This document shows positions 8,232-16,487 of a stretch of DNA of 64,000 bases, one piece after another. The notes under the pieces are model-generated. The model made no database searches and had not been told where the DNA came from. It was given only the letters and a program-made list of their open reading frames with translations. Numbering within the stretch: position 1 is the first letter of the stretch; the number at the start of each line of letters is the position of its first letter. The stretch lies in NCBI RefSeq assembly GCF_027107535.1, contig NZ_CP114283.1:6262001-6326000 (forward strand), read 5' to 3'. The position numbers and the translations under genes are program-made. Origin of the DNA: Streptomyces aurantiacus (lineage in GTDB: Bacteria; Actinomycetota; Actinomycetes; Streptomycetales; Streptomycetaceae).

Positions 8232-8745
8232 GGCGGCCGAGCAGGTCCAGGGCCTGCTCCCAGTGGAATCCGCGCTGCGCCGGGCCGCCGAAGGCGTGTT
8301 CCCCGAAGCGGACCCCCATCCCGCGCAGTCGTTCCAGGCTGTCGCGGTAGGCGGGGTGGGCGGTCAACGCCTCGCTCACGCACGGCAGTACGGAGATCGG
8401 CACGCCCATCCCGTACGCCTCGCAGAGGGTGCCCAGGGCGAGGGTGTCGGAGATCCCGGCCGCCCATTTGTTGACGGTGTTGAAGGTCGCGGGCGCCACG
8501 GCGACGGCGTCCGGGTCCGGGAACGGGCGCGGGTCGCCGGGCGAACGCCACGCGGACCTGACCGGCCGGCCGGTCTGCGCCTCGACCGCCGCGGTGTCGA
8601 AGAAGCCCGTGGCGAGCGGGGTCGCGATGACGCCGACGTCCCAGTTCCGCTGTTGTGCCAGGGTGATCAGCCCGCCGACGCCGTCGGCGACCTGGGCGGC
8701 GCAGACGACGACGTAGAGAAAGGGGTTGCGGGCCTGTTCGGTCAC
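8218..8745 (-). CDS. HFCD-family flavoprotein
   Basis: A 175-residue protein of the homo-oligomeric flavin-containing Cys decarboxylase family (phosphopantothenoylcysteine decarboxylase, EpiD). The N-terminus LYVVVCAAQVADGVGGLI is the FMN-binding Rossmann strand-loop. The segment VAVAPATFNTVNKWAAGISD corresponds to the PASANT-like FMN and active-site motif. It is too short to be the bifunctional CoaBC, so it is an accessory flavoprotein of unknown substrate. GTG start at 8745, nine bases after the stop of the NTF2-like gene; the pair forms an operon probably repressed by the divergent TetR protein. Confidence 0.8.
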   Translation of the reverse strand: MTEQARNPFLYVVVCAAQVADGVGGLITLAQQRNWDVGVIATPLATGFFDTAAVEAQTGRPVRSAWRSPGDPRPFPDPDAVAVAPATFNTVNKWAAGISDTLALGTLCEAYGMGVPISVLPCVSEALTAHPAYRDSLERLRGMGVRFGEHAFGGPAQRGFHWEQALDLLGRRAGT

Positions 8746-8754
8746 CCGGGAACC

Positions 8755-9213
8755 CTACTGAACCGGGAACGACTCCCCTCGCTCGGAGTCCGGCCGCGAG
8801 CCGTGGATGCGGCGCTCGCTCTCCTCGATCGCCACGTCGTCGATGCTGGCCTCGCGCCGGGTCATGAGGCCGTGCTCGTCGAACTCCCAGAGCTCGTTGC
8901 CGTACGAGCGCCACCACTGGCCGTCGGCGTCCCGGCACTCGTACTGGAAGCGCACGGCTATGCGGTTGCCGTCGAACGCCCAGAGGTCCTTGCGCAGGGC
9001 GTACTCCTCCTCGCGCCGCCACTTCGCACCGAGCAGCTCCACGATCTCGGCGCGGCCGGTGACGAAGGTGTCGCGGTTGCGCCAGACCGAGTCCTGCGAG
9101 TAGGCGAGCGAGACCTTCAGCGGATCGCGGGTGTTCCAGGCGTCCTCGGCCGCCTGGACCTTCTGGGCGGCGGTCTCCCGGGTGAAGGGCGGCAGGGGCG
9201 GGCGGTCGGTCAT
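8755..9213 (-). CDS. NTF2-like protein (DUF1348 family)
   Basis: A 152-residue single-domain protein with the SnoaL/NTF2-like cone fold. It starts with a helical segment ([18 protein letters not shown]) and has the DUF1348 pattern [16 protein letters not shown], followed by [17 protein letters not shown] and [14 protein letters not shown]. Members are small and cytosolic, and most have no proven reaction. The ATG at 9213 follows GAGAGGAAC. It is first in a two-gene operon with the HFCD flavoprotein. It lies divergent from the TetR gene across two palindromic operators, so it is probably induced by that regulator's ligand. Confidence 0.85.
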   Translation of the reverse strand: MTDRPPLPPFTRETAAQKVQAAEDAWNTRDPLKVSLAYSQDSVWRNRDTFVTGRAEIVELLGAKWRREEEYALRKDLWAFDGNRIAVRFQYECRDADGQWWRSYGNELWEFDEHGLMTRREASIDDVAIEESERRIHGSRPDSERGESFPVQ

Positions 9214-9244
9214 GACGCGTTCCTCTCGGCAGCGGGTGCGGGCC

Positions 9245-9270
9245 CCCGGGAGAACGTACGTTCTCCCGGG
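9245..9270. promoter_or_regulatory. TetR-type operator 1
   Basis: A perfect 26-base palindrome: arms CCCGGGAGAACGT and ACGTTCTCCCGGG meet at 9257/9258. It lies 31 bases before the NTF2-like start and shares the GAGAAC/GTTCTC half-sites with operator 2. Confidence 0.75.
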
Positions 9271-9284
9271 TGGCTGTTAACGTA

Positions 9285-9300
9285 GAGAACGATGGTTCTC
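9285..9300. promoter_or_regulatory. TetR-type operator 2
   Basis: GAGAAC (9285-9290), GATG, GTTCTC (9295-9300). Its centre is 35 bases from operator 1 and it lies 30 bases before the preferred TetR start. It covers an in-frame ATG at 9292, which argues against that codon as the start. Confidence 0.7.
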
Positions 9301-9330
9301 GCGTCAATACGTCAGGGAGTGAGCCGGTAC

Positions 9331-9900
9331 ATGGACAGCGTGGTCGCCAGGGAACGGGCCCTGGACGCGGCGGAGACCCTGTTCTACGGGCGGGGCATAC
9401 AGTCCGTCGGCATGGACGACGTCCGCGGCACCTCGGGGGTCTCACTCAAGCGCCTCTACCAGCTGTTTCCCGCCAAGGAGCACCTGGTGGTGGCGTACCT
9501 GGAGCGGCGCGACATCCGCTGGCGGCAGGCGCTCGCCGAGCACGTGGACGGGCACGAGGACGCACGGCGGCGGATCCTCGCGGTCTTCGACTGGCTGGGC
9601 GACTGGTTCCGCCAGGCCGACTTCCGCGGCTGCGCCTGGATCAACTCGTACGGCGAGCTCGGCGCCACGTCGGAGCCGGTCGCCGCTCAGGTCCGCGCCC
9701 ACAAGCGGGCGTTCAAGGACTACCTGGCGGACCTGGCGGGCGAGGCAGGGCTGCCCGCGGAGCTGGCCGGGCAGCTGCACCTGCTGGCCGAGGGCGCCAT
9801 GGTCGCCGCCGCCATCGAGCGGAGCGCGGAGCCCGCCGCCCGGGCCGGGCGGGCGGCCCGGACCCTGGTCGAGGCCTGCGACGGGGCAACCGGCCATTGA
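9331..9900 (+). CDS. TetR-family transcriptional regulator
   Basis: A 189-residue repressor. The helix-turn-helix is at residues 8-52 (RALDAAETLFYGRGIQSVGMDD then SGVSLKRLYQLFPAKEHL). The C-terminal ligand domain has a TetR_C-like segment, DWLGDWFRQADFRGCAWINSYGE. I chose ATG 9331, with AGGGAG 11 bases before it, over ATG 9292, which lies inside operator 2; GTG 9319 is a third option. It should repress both itself and the divergent NTF2-like/flavoprotein operon. The ligand is unknown; the small-redox neighbourhood suggests an electrophile or organic compound. Confidence 0.88.
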   Translation: MDSVVARERALDAAETLFYGRGIQSVGMDDVRGTSGVSLKRLYQLFPAKEHLVVAYLERRDIRWRQALAEHVDGHEDARRRILAVFDWLGDWFRQADFRGCAWINSYGELGATSEPVAAQVRAHKRAFKDYLADLAGEAGLPAELAGQLHLLAEGAMVAAAIERSAEPAARAGRAARTLVEACDGATGH

Positions 9901-9923
9901 CTGATGCCCCGTCGGGTTGCAGA

Positions 9924-9941
9924 CTTCAATTGAAGATTCAA
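9924..9941. promoter_or_regulatory. overlapping palindromes upstream of aldehyde dehydrogenase
   Basis: CTTCAATTGAAG (9924-9935) is a perfect palindrome, and TTGAA-GA-TTCAA (9930-9941) overlaps it. The three alternating TTCAA/TTGAA half-sites are A/T-rich in very GC-rich DNA and lie 78 bases before the ATG, typical of a MarR- or TetR-type operator over a promoter. Confidence 0.5.
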
Positions 9942-10018
9942 CGGACGATTGTTCACCTGGCGAACGCGCGCGGTTCCGTCGCGGAACGCGCCGCGTCGCA
10001 CGACGGGAAGAGCCGCGC

Positions 10019-11479
10019 ATGACCCTCCATCGTGACCTGCTGATCGGCGGCAAGGACCTGCCCGCGGCCTCCGGCCGCACCGCCGAGGACGTCAATCCCT
10101 ACAGCTCGCAGGTGTACGCCACGGTCGCCGCGGCCGGCGTCGAGGACGTCACCCGGGCCGTGGACGCCGCCGACGCCGCGTTCGAGGGGTGGGCCGCGCT
10201 CGGCCCGGCGCAGCGGCGCAAGATCTTCCTCACCGCGGCCGACCTCCTGGAGGCCCGTACCGACGACGCCGTACGGATCATGGCGGGCGAGGTCGGCGGC
10301 ACCCGGCCGTGGGCCATGTTCAACGTCGCTCTCGCCGCGAACATCCTCCGCGAGGCGGCCGCCGCCGTGACCGCGCCGCGCGGAGAGGTACTGAGCGCGC
10401 AGAAGGAAGGCGCGCTGGGACTCGCGGTGCGCGAACCCGTCGGTGTCGTGGCCGCCTTCTCCCCCTGGAACGCCCCGGTCATCCTGGGCGTCCGGGCGGT
10501 CGCCGCGCCGCTCGCCGCGGGCAACACCGTGGTGATGAAGCCGAGCGAGGACGCGCCGATCGCGTGCGGTCTGTTCGTCGCGGACGTCCTGCGCGACGCG
10601 GGCCTGCCCGACGGCGTCCTGAACGTGATCACCAACGCCCCCGAGGACGCGGCCGCCGTCGCCGAAGCACTGGTGGCCGACGAGCGCGTACGGGCCGTCA
10701 ACTTCACCGGCTCCACGGGCGTCGGCCGGATCATCGGCGTGCACGCGGCCCGGCACCTGAAGCCCGCGGTCCTCGAACTCGGCGGCAAGAACTCGGTGAT
10801 CGTGCTGGACGACGCCGACGTCGACTACGCGGTCGACGCCGCCGTCTTCTCCGTCTTCATGAACGCAGGCCAGATCTGCATGTCCGCCGACCGGATCCTC
10901 GTGCACGAGAGCCTGGCCGAGGAGTTCACCGCCAAGTTCACCGCGAAGACCGAGTCGCTCGCGTCCGGTGACCCCGCCGATCCGCACACCGTCGTCGGCC
11001 CGCTCGTCACCCGGGACGCCGCCCGCCGGGTCGCGGCGCTCGTGGAGGACGCCGTCACCAAGGGCGCGACCGTCCTCACCGGCGCCGGCGCCCCCGAGGG
11101 CGCGGTGCACCCGGCGACCGTCCTCACCGACCTGCCGGAGGAGGCCGAGCTGTACCGGGGCGAGGCCTTCGGCCCGGTCGCCGTGATCAGCACCTTCACC
11201 ACGGACGACGAGGCGGTCTCCTTCGCCAACGCCACGGAGCACGGTCTGACCTGCGGGATCATCACCGAGAACGGCACCCACGGGCTCAGGGTCGCCCGCC
11301 GGATCCGTACCGGCATCGTGCACGTCAACGACCAGTCCGTCGCCGACGAGCCGAACGCCCCCTTCGGCGGGTTCAAGGGCAGCGGATACGGGCGCTTCGG
11401 CGGACGCTGGGGCATCGAGGCGTTCAGCAACACCCGCTGGGTGACGCTCGGCACGCAGCAGGCGCACTTCCCCTTCTAG
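10019..11479 (+). CDS. NAD(P)-dependent aldehyde dehydrogenase (aryl-aldehyde type)
   Basis: A 486-residue aldehyde dehydrogenase superfamily enzyme oxidising an aldehyde to the carboxylate. Visible motifs are the cofactor and Asn site FSPWNAP, the glycine motif FTGSTGVGRIIG, the catalytic Glu in LELGGKNSVIVL, the catalytic Cys in NAGQICMSADRILV, and the second Glu in EAFGPVAV. The overall pattern is closest to benzaldehyde/vanillin/salicylaldehyde dehydrogenases. The ATG at 10019 follows GGGAAGAG. It is a single gene behind its own A/T-rich palindromes, after the TetR gene. Substrate is inferred only from family resemblance. Confidence 0.9.
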   Translation: MTLHRDLLIGGKDLPAASGRTAEDVNPYSSQVYATVAAAGVEDVTRAVDAADAAFEGWAALGPAQRRKIFLTAADLLEARTDDAVRIMAGEVGGTRPWAMFNVALAANILREAAAAVTAPRGEVLSAQKEGALGLAVREPVGVVAAFSPWNAPVILGVRAVAAPLAAGNTVVMKPSEDAPIACGLFVADVLRDAGLPDGVLNVITNAPEDAAAVAEALVADERVRAVNFTGSTGVGRIIGVHAARHLKPAVLELGGKNSVIVLDDADVDYAVDAAVFSVFMNAGQICMSADRILVHESLAEEFTAKFTAKTESLASGDPADPHTVVGPLVTRDAARRVAALVEDAVTKGATVLTGAGAPEGAVHPATVLTDLPEEAELYRGEAFGPVAVISTFTTDDEAVSFANATEHGLTCGIITENGTHGLRVARRIRTGIVHVNDQSVADEPNAPFGGFKGSGYGRFGGRWGIEAFSNTRWVTLGTQQAHFPF

Positions 11480-11555
11480 TTCCAGGAGTGCCGGGCCCGC
11501 CTCCCCGGCCGCGGGCGGCCGTGCCAGGACGTGGCGCCGGGTCCGCCGAAGAGGC

Positions 11556-11981
11556 CTACTCGGCCTGGAAGGCCCGGGCCACGGCGAGGCTGTCCTCGTA
11601 GACGTGGTGGCGTACGACCAGGCCGTTCTCGACGGTGAGGTGGAGGGCGAACCGGGCCCGGTAGGCGCGCCCGGTCGGCTTGGCGGTCTGGCGGATCTCA
11701 CCCGTCACCACCGCCTCGTCACCGTCGACGAGGATGCGTTCGATGTCGGTGGCCGCCTGCCCGGGCACGTGGAACTCGGCCAGCAGGCGGTAGTGGTCGG
11801 CGGCGTCGGCACGGGTGGAGCGCTGCCGGATCCAGGGGGTGTCCGCTCGCCCGTGCTCGTCCTGCGGCCAGTCCAGCTTCCAGTCGGCCCCCTCGGCGTA
11901 CAGCTCGGCGATCCGCCCGGGATCGCCCTGGCCGATCCGGCGCAGGAGCTCCTCGACGACGCTGCGGGTGGTGGCGGTCAT
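11556..11981 (-). CDS. SnoaL-like/ketosteroid-isomerase-fold protein
   Basis: A 141-residue NTF2-fold protein: an N-terminal helix ([22 protein letters not shown]) followed by curved strands, with GADWKLDWP and [23 protein letters not shown]. Such proteins are isomerases, cyclases or unassigned small-molecule binders. Catalytic residues cannot be assigned. The ATG at 11981 has AGGGAG six bases upstream; longer frames have no such site. It is convergent with the aldehyde dehydrogenase. Confidence 0.8.
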   Translation of the reverse strand: MTATTRSVVEELLRRIGQGDPGRIAELYAEGADWKLDWPQDEHGRADTPWIRQRSTRADAADHYRLLAEFHVPGQAATDIERILVDGDEAVVTGEIRQTAKPTGRAYRARFALHLTVENGLVVRHHVYEDSLAVARAFQAE

Positions 11982-12259
11982 GGGACTCCCTCTTTTCGGC
12001 AGCGGTTCGATCTCACTCGAACCGCGTACGTCCGTCCTGGTCACCGCGTCGTGTGCCGCGGTGGTCCCCACCCTGCCGCCCCTCGGGCACATCCGGCAAT
12101 TACCTGCCAGGTCATGCCGGTTGCGTCATCCGTCCCCGCTCGGGCAGGCGAAAGGAACGACGACCGACGACCCGCGGGGATGAAATGGCCGAGGCGCGCG
12201 TGTTGCACCTGGGCCGGAACGAGTCCTACGCACGAACGACGATCGATGGGATGGATGTC

Positions 12260-12709
12260 ATGCCTCTTGAGGGCGAATACGAGCCCAGCCCCACCCAGTG
12301 GGTACGCGATCAGGTGGAGCTGTTCGAACGCTCCGGTGGTACCGAGGGAGCGACGCTGCTGGACACGGGGCTGCCCGTGATCGTGCTGACCACCCGCGGA
12401 GCCAAGAGCGGGAAGATCCGCAAGACGCCGCTGATGCGGGTCGAGCACGAGGGCCGCTACGCCGCCGTCGCCTCACTGGGCGGCGCGCCCAAGCACCCCG
12501 TCTGGTACCACAACGTCATCAGCGACCCCCATGTGGAGCTGCAGGACGGCCCGACGCGCCAGGACATGACCGCGCGGGAGGTGACCGGCGAGGAGAAGGC
12601 CCTGTGGTGGGAGCGGGCGGTCGCCGCGTATCCGGCGTACGCCGACTACCAGACGAAGACCGACCGGGAGATCCCGCTCTTCGTCCTGGAACCGTTCGCC
12701 GGCGAGTAG
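12260..12709 (+). CDS. nitroreductase-family deazaflavin (F420)-dependent oxidoreductase
   Basis: A 149-residue protein of the Ddn/FDOR-A split-barrel family, which binds coenzyme F420 or a fatty acid and reduces quinones, nitro compounds or other acceptors. The family pattern is complete: [65 protein letters not shown] and the end [10 protein letters not shown]. Conserved starts in this family lie at MPLEGEY, so ATG 12260 is preferred. ATG 12185 would add 25 residues without family resemblance. Actinobacteria make F420, so the cofactor should be available. Gene is alone before a strong terminator. Confidence 0.85.
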   Translation: MPLEGEYEPSPTQWVRDQVELFERSGGTEGATLLDTGLPVIVLTTRGAKSGKIRKTPLMRVEHEGRYAAVASLGGAPKHPVWYHNVISDPHVELQDGPTRQDMTAREVTGEEKALWWERAVAAYPAYADYQTKTDREIPLFVLEPFAGE

Positions 12710-12743
12710 CAGCCGTCCAGGGACATCGGCAGTCCCGCGGACA

Positions 12744-12785
12744 TGACGTGGCCCGTACCAGGCCTTCCTGGTACGGGCCACGTCA
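12744..12785. terminator. strong hairpin terminator
   Basis: A perfect 19-base-pair stem (12744-12762 with 12767-12785) and a CCTT loop follow the F420-type reductase. It faces the convergent CDF transporter, so it probably stops both. No T-tract. Confidence 0.8.
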
Positions 12786-12869
12786 GCCTGTACGCCGCAT
12801 CGCGCGGGGCCGTGCGGAAGCGCTCGAAAAAAGGTGCGCATGATTCGGTGGGTGCCGGGCACCCGACTC

Positions 12870-13943
12870 TCAGGTCCCGCCGCGCTCCCCCGTCGCGGCG
12901 GGGCCACTTTCGTATGCCGCGGTACGCCGCGCCGTGGGGGCGTCCGTCACGTCGAGGAAGATCTGGTCCGCCTCCGGGACCGTGTGGGCGACCGACCGCT
13001 TGATGCGCTCGGCGACCAGCTCCACCTCCTCGCTGTCGAGGCCCGGCATCAGGTCGATGCGGGCGGCCACCAGGGTCGAGTCCGGGCCGAGCTGCATGGT
13101 CAGCAGGGACTCCACGGAGTCGATCTCGGGCTGCGCCTCCAGCAGGGCACGGATGCGACGGCTCGACTCCTCGTCCGTCGCCTGGCCGATCAGCTGGTCG
13201 CGCGCGTCACGGCCCAGGCGGTACGCCACGTAGACGAGGAGCGCTCCGATGGCCAGCGACGCCGAGGCCTCGTAGACGACCTGGCCGGTGGCCATGTGCA
13301 GGGCCATGCCCGTGATCGCGAACAGCACGCCCAGTACGGCGGTGCCGTCCTCGGCGATGACGGTGCGCAGGGCCGGGTCGCGGACCTCGGTGGAGAAGCC
13401 GCCCTGTTTGCGTACCTGGTGGAGCGCGCGCAGCAGGGAGCCGCCCTCCGCGAGGAGCGCGACGACGAGGACGGCGAGACCCGCCACGTATCCGCTGTGG
13501 GACTCCGAGCCCTCTGTGCCGAGGGCCTCGAAACCCTGGAAGAAGGAGAAGCAGCCACCCATCAGGAAAATGCCCACGGCGGCCAGGAGGGACCAGAAGA
13601 AGCGTTCCTTTCCGTAGCCGAAGGGGTGACGGCTGTCGGCGGGACGCCGGCTGCGGCGCAGGGCGGCGAGGAGGAAGACCTCGTTCAGGCTGTCGGCCAC
13701 CGAGTGCGCCGCCTCCGAGAGCAGGGCGGGCGATCCGGCGAGCAGGCCGCCCACCGCCTTGGCCACGGCGATGACGAGGTTGGCGGCCAGCGCCACCAGC
13801 ACGGTGACGCGGGTCCGGCGGTCCGAAGGGGAGGAAGGCTCACGGTTCACCTCCGCCGGATGCCCCAGGCCTCCTGCCTCACACGGGGGGACGGCGGATT
13901 TCGGGGAACCCTCATCAGGCACACGTGCGGAAGGAGACGTCAT
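12870..13943 (-). CDS. cation diffusion facilitator (CDF) transporter
   Basis: About 357 residues. It is a CDF-family antiporter exporting divalent metals (Zn, Fe, Mn, Co) in exchange for protons. Six membrane segments begin at VTVLVALAANLVIAVAKAVGG. The metal site appears as SEAAHSVADSLNE in segment 2 with a second set near EDGTAVLGVLFAITG in segment 5, plus the RHPFGYGKERFFW loop. The C-terminal cytoplasmic domain is complete. The start is uncertain: the ATG at 13943 overlaps the start codon of the divergent GST-like gene and has no ribosome-binding site. A GTG at 13850 would leave room for a promoter. Metal specificity cannot be read. Confidence 0.87.
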   Translation of the reverse strand: MTSPSARVPDEGSPKSAVPPCEAGGLGHPAEVNREPSSPSDRRTRVTVLVALAANLVIAVAKAVGGLLAGSPALLSEAAHSVADSLNEVFLLAALRRSRRPADSRHPFGYGKERFFWSLLAAVGIFLMGGCFSFFQGFEALGTEGSESHSGYVAGLAVLVVALLAEGGSLLRALHQVRKQGGFSTEVRDPALRTVIAEDGTAVLGVLFAITGMALHMATGQVVYEASASLAIGALLVYVAYRLGRDARDQLIGQATDEESSRRIRALLEAQPEIDSVESLLTMQLGPDSTLVAARIDLMPGLDSEEVELVAERIKRSVAHTVPEADQIFLDVTDAPTARRTAAYESGPAATGERGGT

Positions 13944-14958
13944 GAGCGACACCGAGGGCAACAGCGCGTACGGGAAGAGGTCCTTCAAGAGGTCGAAGAG
14001 CCACTTCTCGGACCGGGTGACGGCCGACGGCCGGGACGGCTGGCCCGTCGAGAGCGGGCGCTACCGGCTGGTCGTCAGCCGCGCCTGCCCCTGGGCGAGC
14101 CGCGCGGTGATCTCGCGGCGGCTGCTGGGGCTCGAGGACGCCCTGCCGATGGCGGTCACCGACCCGGTCCAGGACGACCGCAGCTGGCGGTTCACCCTGG
14201 ATCCCGGCGGCCGTGATCCGGTGCTCGGCATCCGGTACCTCGCCGAGGCGTACGAGGCGCGGGAGCCGGGCCATCCGGGCGGTGTCAGCGTGCCCGCGCT
14301 GGTGGACGTGGCCAGCGGGCGGCTGGTGACCAACGACTATCAGCAGCTGACCCTGGACCTCGCCACCGAATGGAGCGGCCTGCACCGTGAAGGGGCGCCC
14401 GACCTCTACCCGGAGAATCTTCGCGACGAGATCGACGAGGTCATGGGAGAGGTGTACGAGGACGTCAACAACGGTGTGTACCGGGCCGGATTCGCGACCG
14501 GTCAGGACGAGTACGCGGCGGCCTGCGAGGGCGTGTTCCGGCGGCTGGGACTGCTGTCGGAACGGCTCGCGGAGCGCCGGTACCTGGTCGGGGACACGAT
14601 CACGGAGGCGGACATCCGGCTGTTCACGACGCTGGTCCGCTTCGACGCCGTGTATCACGGTCATTTCAAGTGCAACCACTGGAAGTTGACGGAGAATCGG
14701 GTCCTGTGGGCGTACGCCCGTGATCTCTACCAGACACCCGGGTTCGGGGACACGGTCGACTTCGACCACATCAAGCGGCACTACTACCAGGTCCACGAGG
14801 GCATCAACCCGACCGGCATCGTGCCGCTCGGGCCCGACCTGTCGGGGTGGCTGACCTCGCACGGCCGCGAGGAACTGGGCGGGCGCCCGTTCGGGGCCGG
14901 GAGCCCGCCGGGGCCCGTACCCGAGGGCGAGGAGGTGGCGGCGACCGGCCGGCCCTGA
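13942..14958 (+). CDS. glutathionyl-hydroquinone reductase-like GST
   Basis: A 338-residue protein of the Xi-class GST/YqjG group, which reduces S-conjugated hydroquinones through an active-site Cys. The signature SRACPWASRAVISRRLLGLED (Cys about residue 54) and the C-terminal helical domain with YLVGDTITEADIRLFTTLVRFD are intact. FKCNHWKLTENRVLW is also typical. Streptomyces makes mycothiol rather than glutathione, so the natural conjugate may be a mycothiol adduct (inference). The ATG at 13942 follows AAGGAG. Its start codon overlaps the proposed start of the divergent CDF gene. Confidence 0.87.
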   Translation: MSDTEGNSAYGKRSFKRSKSHFSDRVTADGRDGWPVESGRYRLVVSRACPWASRAVISRRLLGLEDALPMAVTDPVQDDRSWRFTLDPGGRDPVLGIRYLAEAYEAREPGHPGGVSVPALVDVASGRLVTNDYQQLTLDLATEWSGLHREGAPDLYPENLRDEIDEVMGEVYEDVNNGVYRAGFATGQDEYAAACEGVFRRLGLLSERLAERRYLVGDTITEADIRLFTTLVRFDAVYHGHFKCNHWKLTENRVLWAYARDLYQTPGFGDTVDFDHIKRHYYQVHEGINPTGIVPLGPDLSGWLTSHGREELGGRPFGAGSPPGPVPEGEEVAATGRP

Positions 14959-15150
14959 CCCTGCCGGGCTCGCCCGGCCCTGCTCCGGCGCCGGGGCGCC
15001 GGGCCCGGGCCCGGCGGAGACTCCGTCCCTGGCGGCGCCGTGGATGCCGTCCCGCGGTGCCATCCATTCCGTCTCGCGAACGTCCGCGTATTCGCCGCTG
15101 AACTGGACACTCGCCAGGTGTCCGGGAAAAACGAGCCGAAGGAGAGCCAG

Positions 15151-15444
15151 GTGCAGAAGAAGAAGCTGCCCATCGTCTACAAGCCCATCGGGTTCGTGCT
15201 CGGCTGGACGAGCGGAACCCTCGCCGGCATGGCCTTCCAGGCGACCTGGAAGGCGATACGCCACGAGGACGACGCACCCGACGCGCTGGACAAGGACCGC
15301 GGCTGGGGCGAGGTGCTGCTCGCCGCGGCCATCCAGGGCGCGATCTTCGCGGTCGTCCGCAGCGCGGTGGACCGCACGGGTGCCACAGCCATCGAACGGT
15401 CCACCGGAGTGTGGCCCTCCGACCAGAAGGGGGGCCGCGACTGA
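15151..15444 (+). CDS. DUF4235 small membrane protein
   Basis: A 97-residue protein with a short charged start (QKKKLPIVYKPIG), a first hydrophobic segment (FVLGWTSGTLAGMAFQATWKAI), an acidic loop (EDDAPDALDKDRGW) and a second hydrophobic segment (EVLLAAAIQGAIFAVVRSAVDR). This is the DUF4235 pattern common in Streptomyces; the function is unknown. GTG 15151 is chosen because AAGGAG lies six bases upstream. An upstream in-frame ATG (15040) adds a stretch without family features. Confidence 0.85.
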   Translation: MQKKKLPIVYKPIGFVLGWTSGTLAGMAFQATWKAIRHEDDAPDALDKDRGWGEVLLAAAIQGAIFAVVRSAVDRTGATAIERSTGVWPSDQKGGRD

Positions 15445-15507
15445 CTGCACCTACCGTCCAGTACGGTGGGCCTCCACACCGGTGGCCGGCAGTCAGGGGA
15501 GCAAGAC

Positions 15508-15975
15508 GTGACGAACCAGATAGCGGTGGGCGACACCGTGGAGGACTTCGCGCTCCCCGACGAGACCGGCACGACCCGGAAGCTTTCGGAACTGCTGGGC
15601 GAAGGTCCCGTCGTGCTGTTCTTCTATCCGGCGGCGCTCACCGCGGTCTGCACCGCAGAGGCGTGCCACTTCCGCGACCTGGCCGCCGAGTTCGCGGCCG
15701 TCGGAGCCCGGCCGGTGGGAGTCAGCGGTGACACGGTCGAGCGCCAGCAGGAGTTCGCGGGAAAGCACACCCTCGGGTTTCCGCTCCTCTCGGACCCGGC
15801 GGGCGAGATCCGCGAGCGTTTCGGAGTGAAGCGCGGATTCTCGCTGGCGCCCACCAAGCGGATCACCTTCGTCATCTCCGAGGAGCGGAAGGTGCTCGAG
15901 GTGGTGCGCAGCGAGATCCGGGCGAGCGTGCACGCGGACCGCGCCCTGGCGGCCCTGCGCGCGCACCGCGGCTGA
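15508..15975 (+). CDS. peroxiredoxin (BCP/PrxQ type)
   Basis: A 155-residue thiol peroxidase that reduces hydroperoxides. The thioredoxin fold starts VGDTVEDFALPDETG. The catalytic motif is FYPAALTAVCTAEACHFRD, with the peroxidatic Cys in the TxxC position and a second Cys five residues on, as in atypical two-Cys BCP enzymes. GVSGDTVERQQEFAGKHTLGFPLLSDP is also typical. The usual Pro-Gly-Thr before the Cys is altered (ALTAVC), so activity may differ. GTG start at 15508 with GGGGAG about eight bases upstream. It lies 63 bases after the DUF4235 gene. Confidence 0.87.
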   Translation: MTNQIAVGDTVEDFALPDETGTTRKLSELLGEGPVVLFFYPAALTAVCTAEACHFRDLAAEFAAVGARPVGVSGDTVERQQEFAGKHTLGFPLLSDPAGEIRERFGVKRGFSLAPTKRITFVISEERKVLEVVRSEIRASVHADRALAALRAHRG

Positions 15976-16017
15976 GCGCGCCGCCCGCTCTTCACCGGGG
16001 TCCGGCCCCGCTCGGTT

Positions 16018-16410
16018 TCAGCCCTGCTTGGGCGCGGTGGCCCGGGTGCAGCGCAGAGTGAACGAGTGGCCTGCCGGGTCGGAGTACCCCCGCTCCTCGT
16101 ACGGGCCGCCCGCGTCCTTGGTCTCCAGCGGGCGCCCGCCGAGCCCGATGACCCTGCGCTCGGCCTCGTCCAACTCCTCGACGTGGAAGTCCAGATGGGC
16201 CTGCAGGGAGTTCTCGGGACGCGGCCAGCTGGGCGGAGTGGCGTTCACGTCCCGCCGGAACGCCATCCTGATCCCGTCGGCTCCCCTGATCTCCACCCGG
16301 TTCGCCGTTGCGTCGACCTCCTCGCCGTCGAGGAACTCCTTGTAGAACGCGGCGAGTTTCTCGGGCTCGGAACAGTCCAACACCACGACGCCTGCCAGTA
16401 CCAGTGCCAT
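16018..16410 (-). CDS. VOC/glyoxalase-fold protein
   Basis: A 130-residue vicinal-oxygen-chelate protein of two beta-alpha-beta-beta-beta modules: VVVLDCSEPEKLAAFYKEFLDGEEV, then HLDFHVEELDEAERRVIGLGG and YSDPAGHSFTLRC. Such proteins are glyoxalases, dioxygenases or antibiotic-binding proteins; here metal ligands are only partly clear (His of HLDFHV, Asp/His region near the end). The ATG at 16410 has GGAGGAG upstream. It is near the PPOX-type gene on the same strand and convergent with the peroxiredoxin. Confidence 0.83.
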   Translation of the reverse strand: MALVLAGVVVLDCSEPEKLAAFYKEFLDGEEVDATANRVEIRGADGIRMAFRRDVNATPPSWPRPENSLQAHLDFHVEELDEAERRVIGLGGRPLETKDAGGPYEERGYSDPAGHSFTLRCTRATAPKQG

Positions 16411-16487
16411 ATCTCCTCCGTAGACCGACCGGGCGCGAACGGCCTTCCGCCCACTGCTCCGGAGACCGGGTACCCCGTCACGTGAAA

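Noticed and set aside
9292..9330. ATG 9292 as start of the TetR gene
   Set aside because: It lies inside operator 2 and has no ribosome-binding site; ATG 9331 is preferred.
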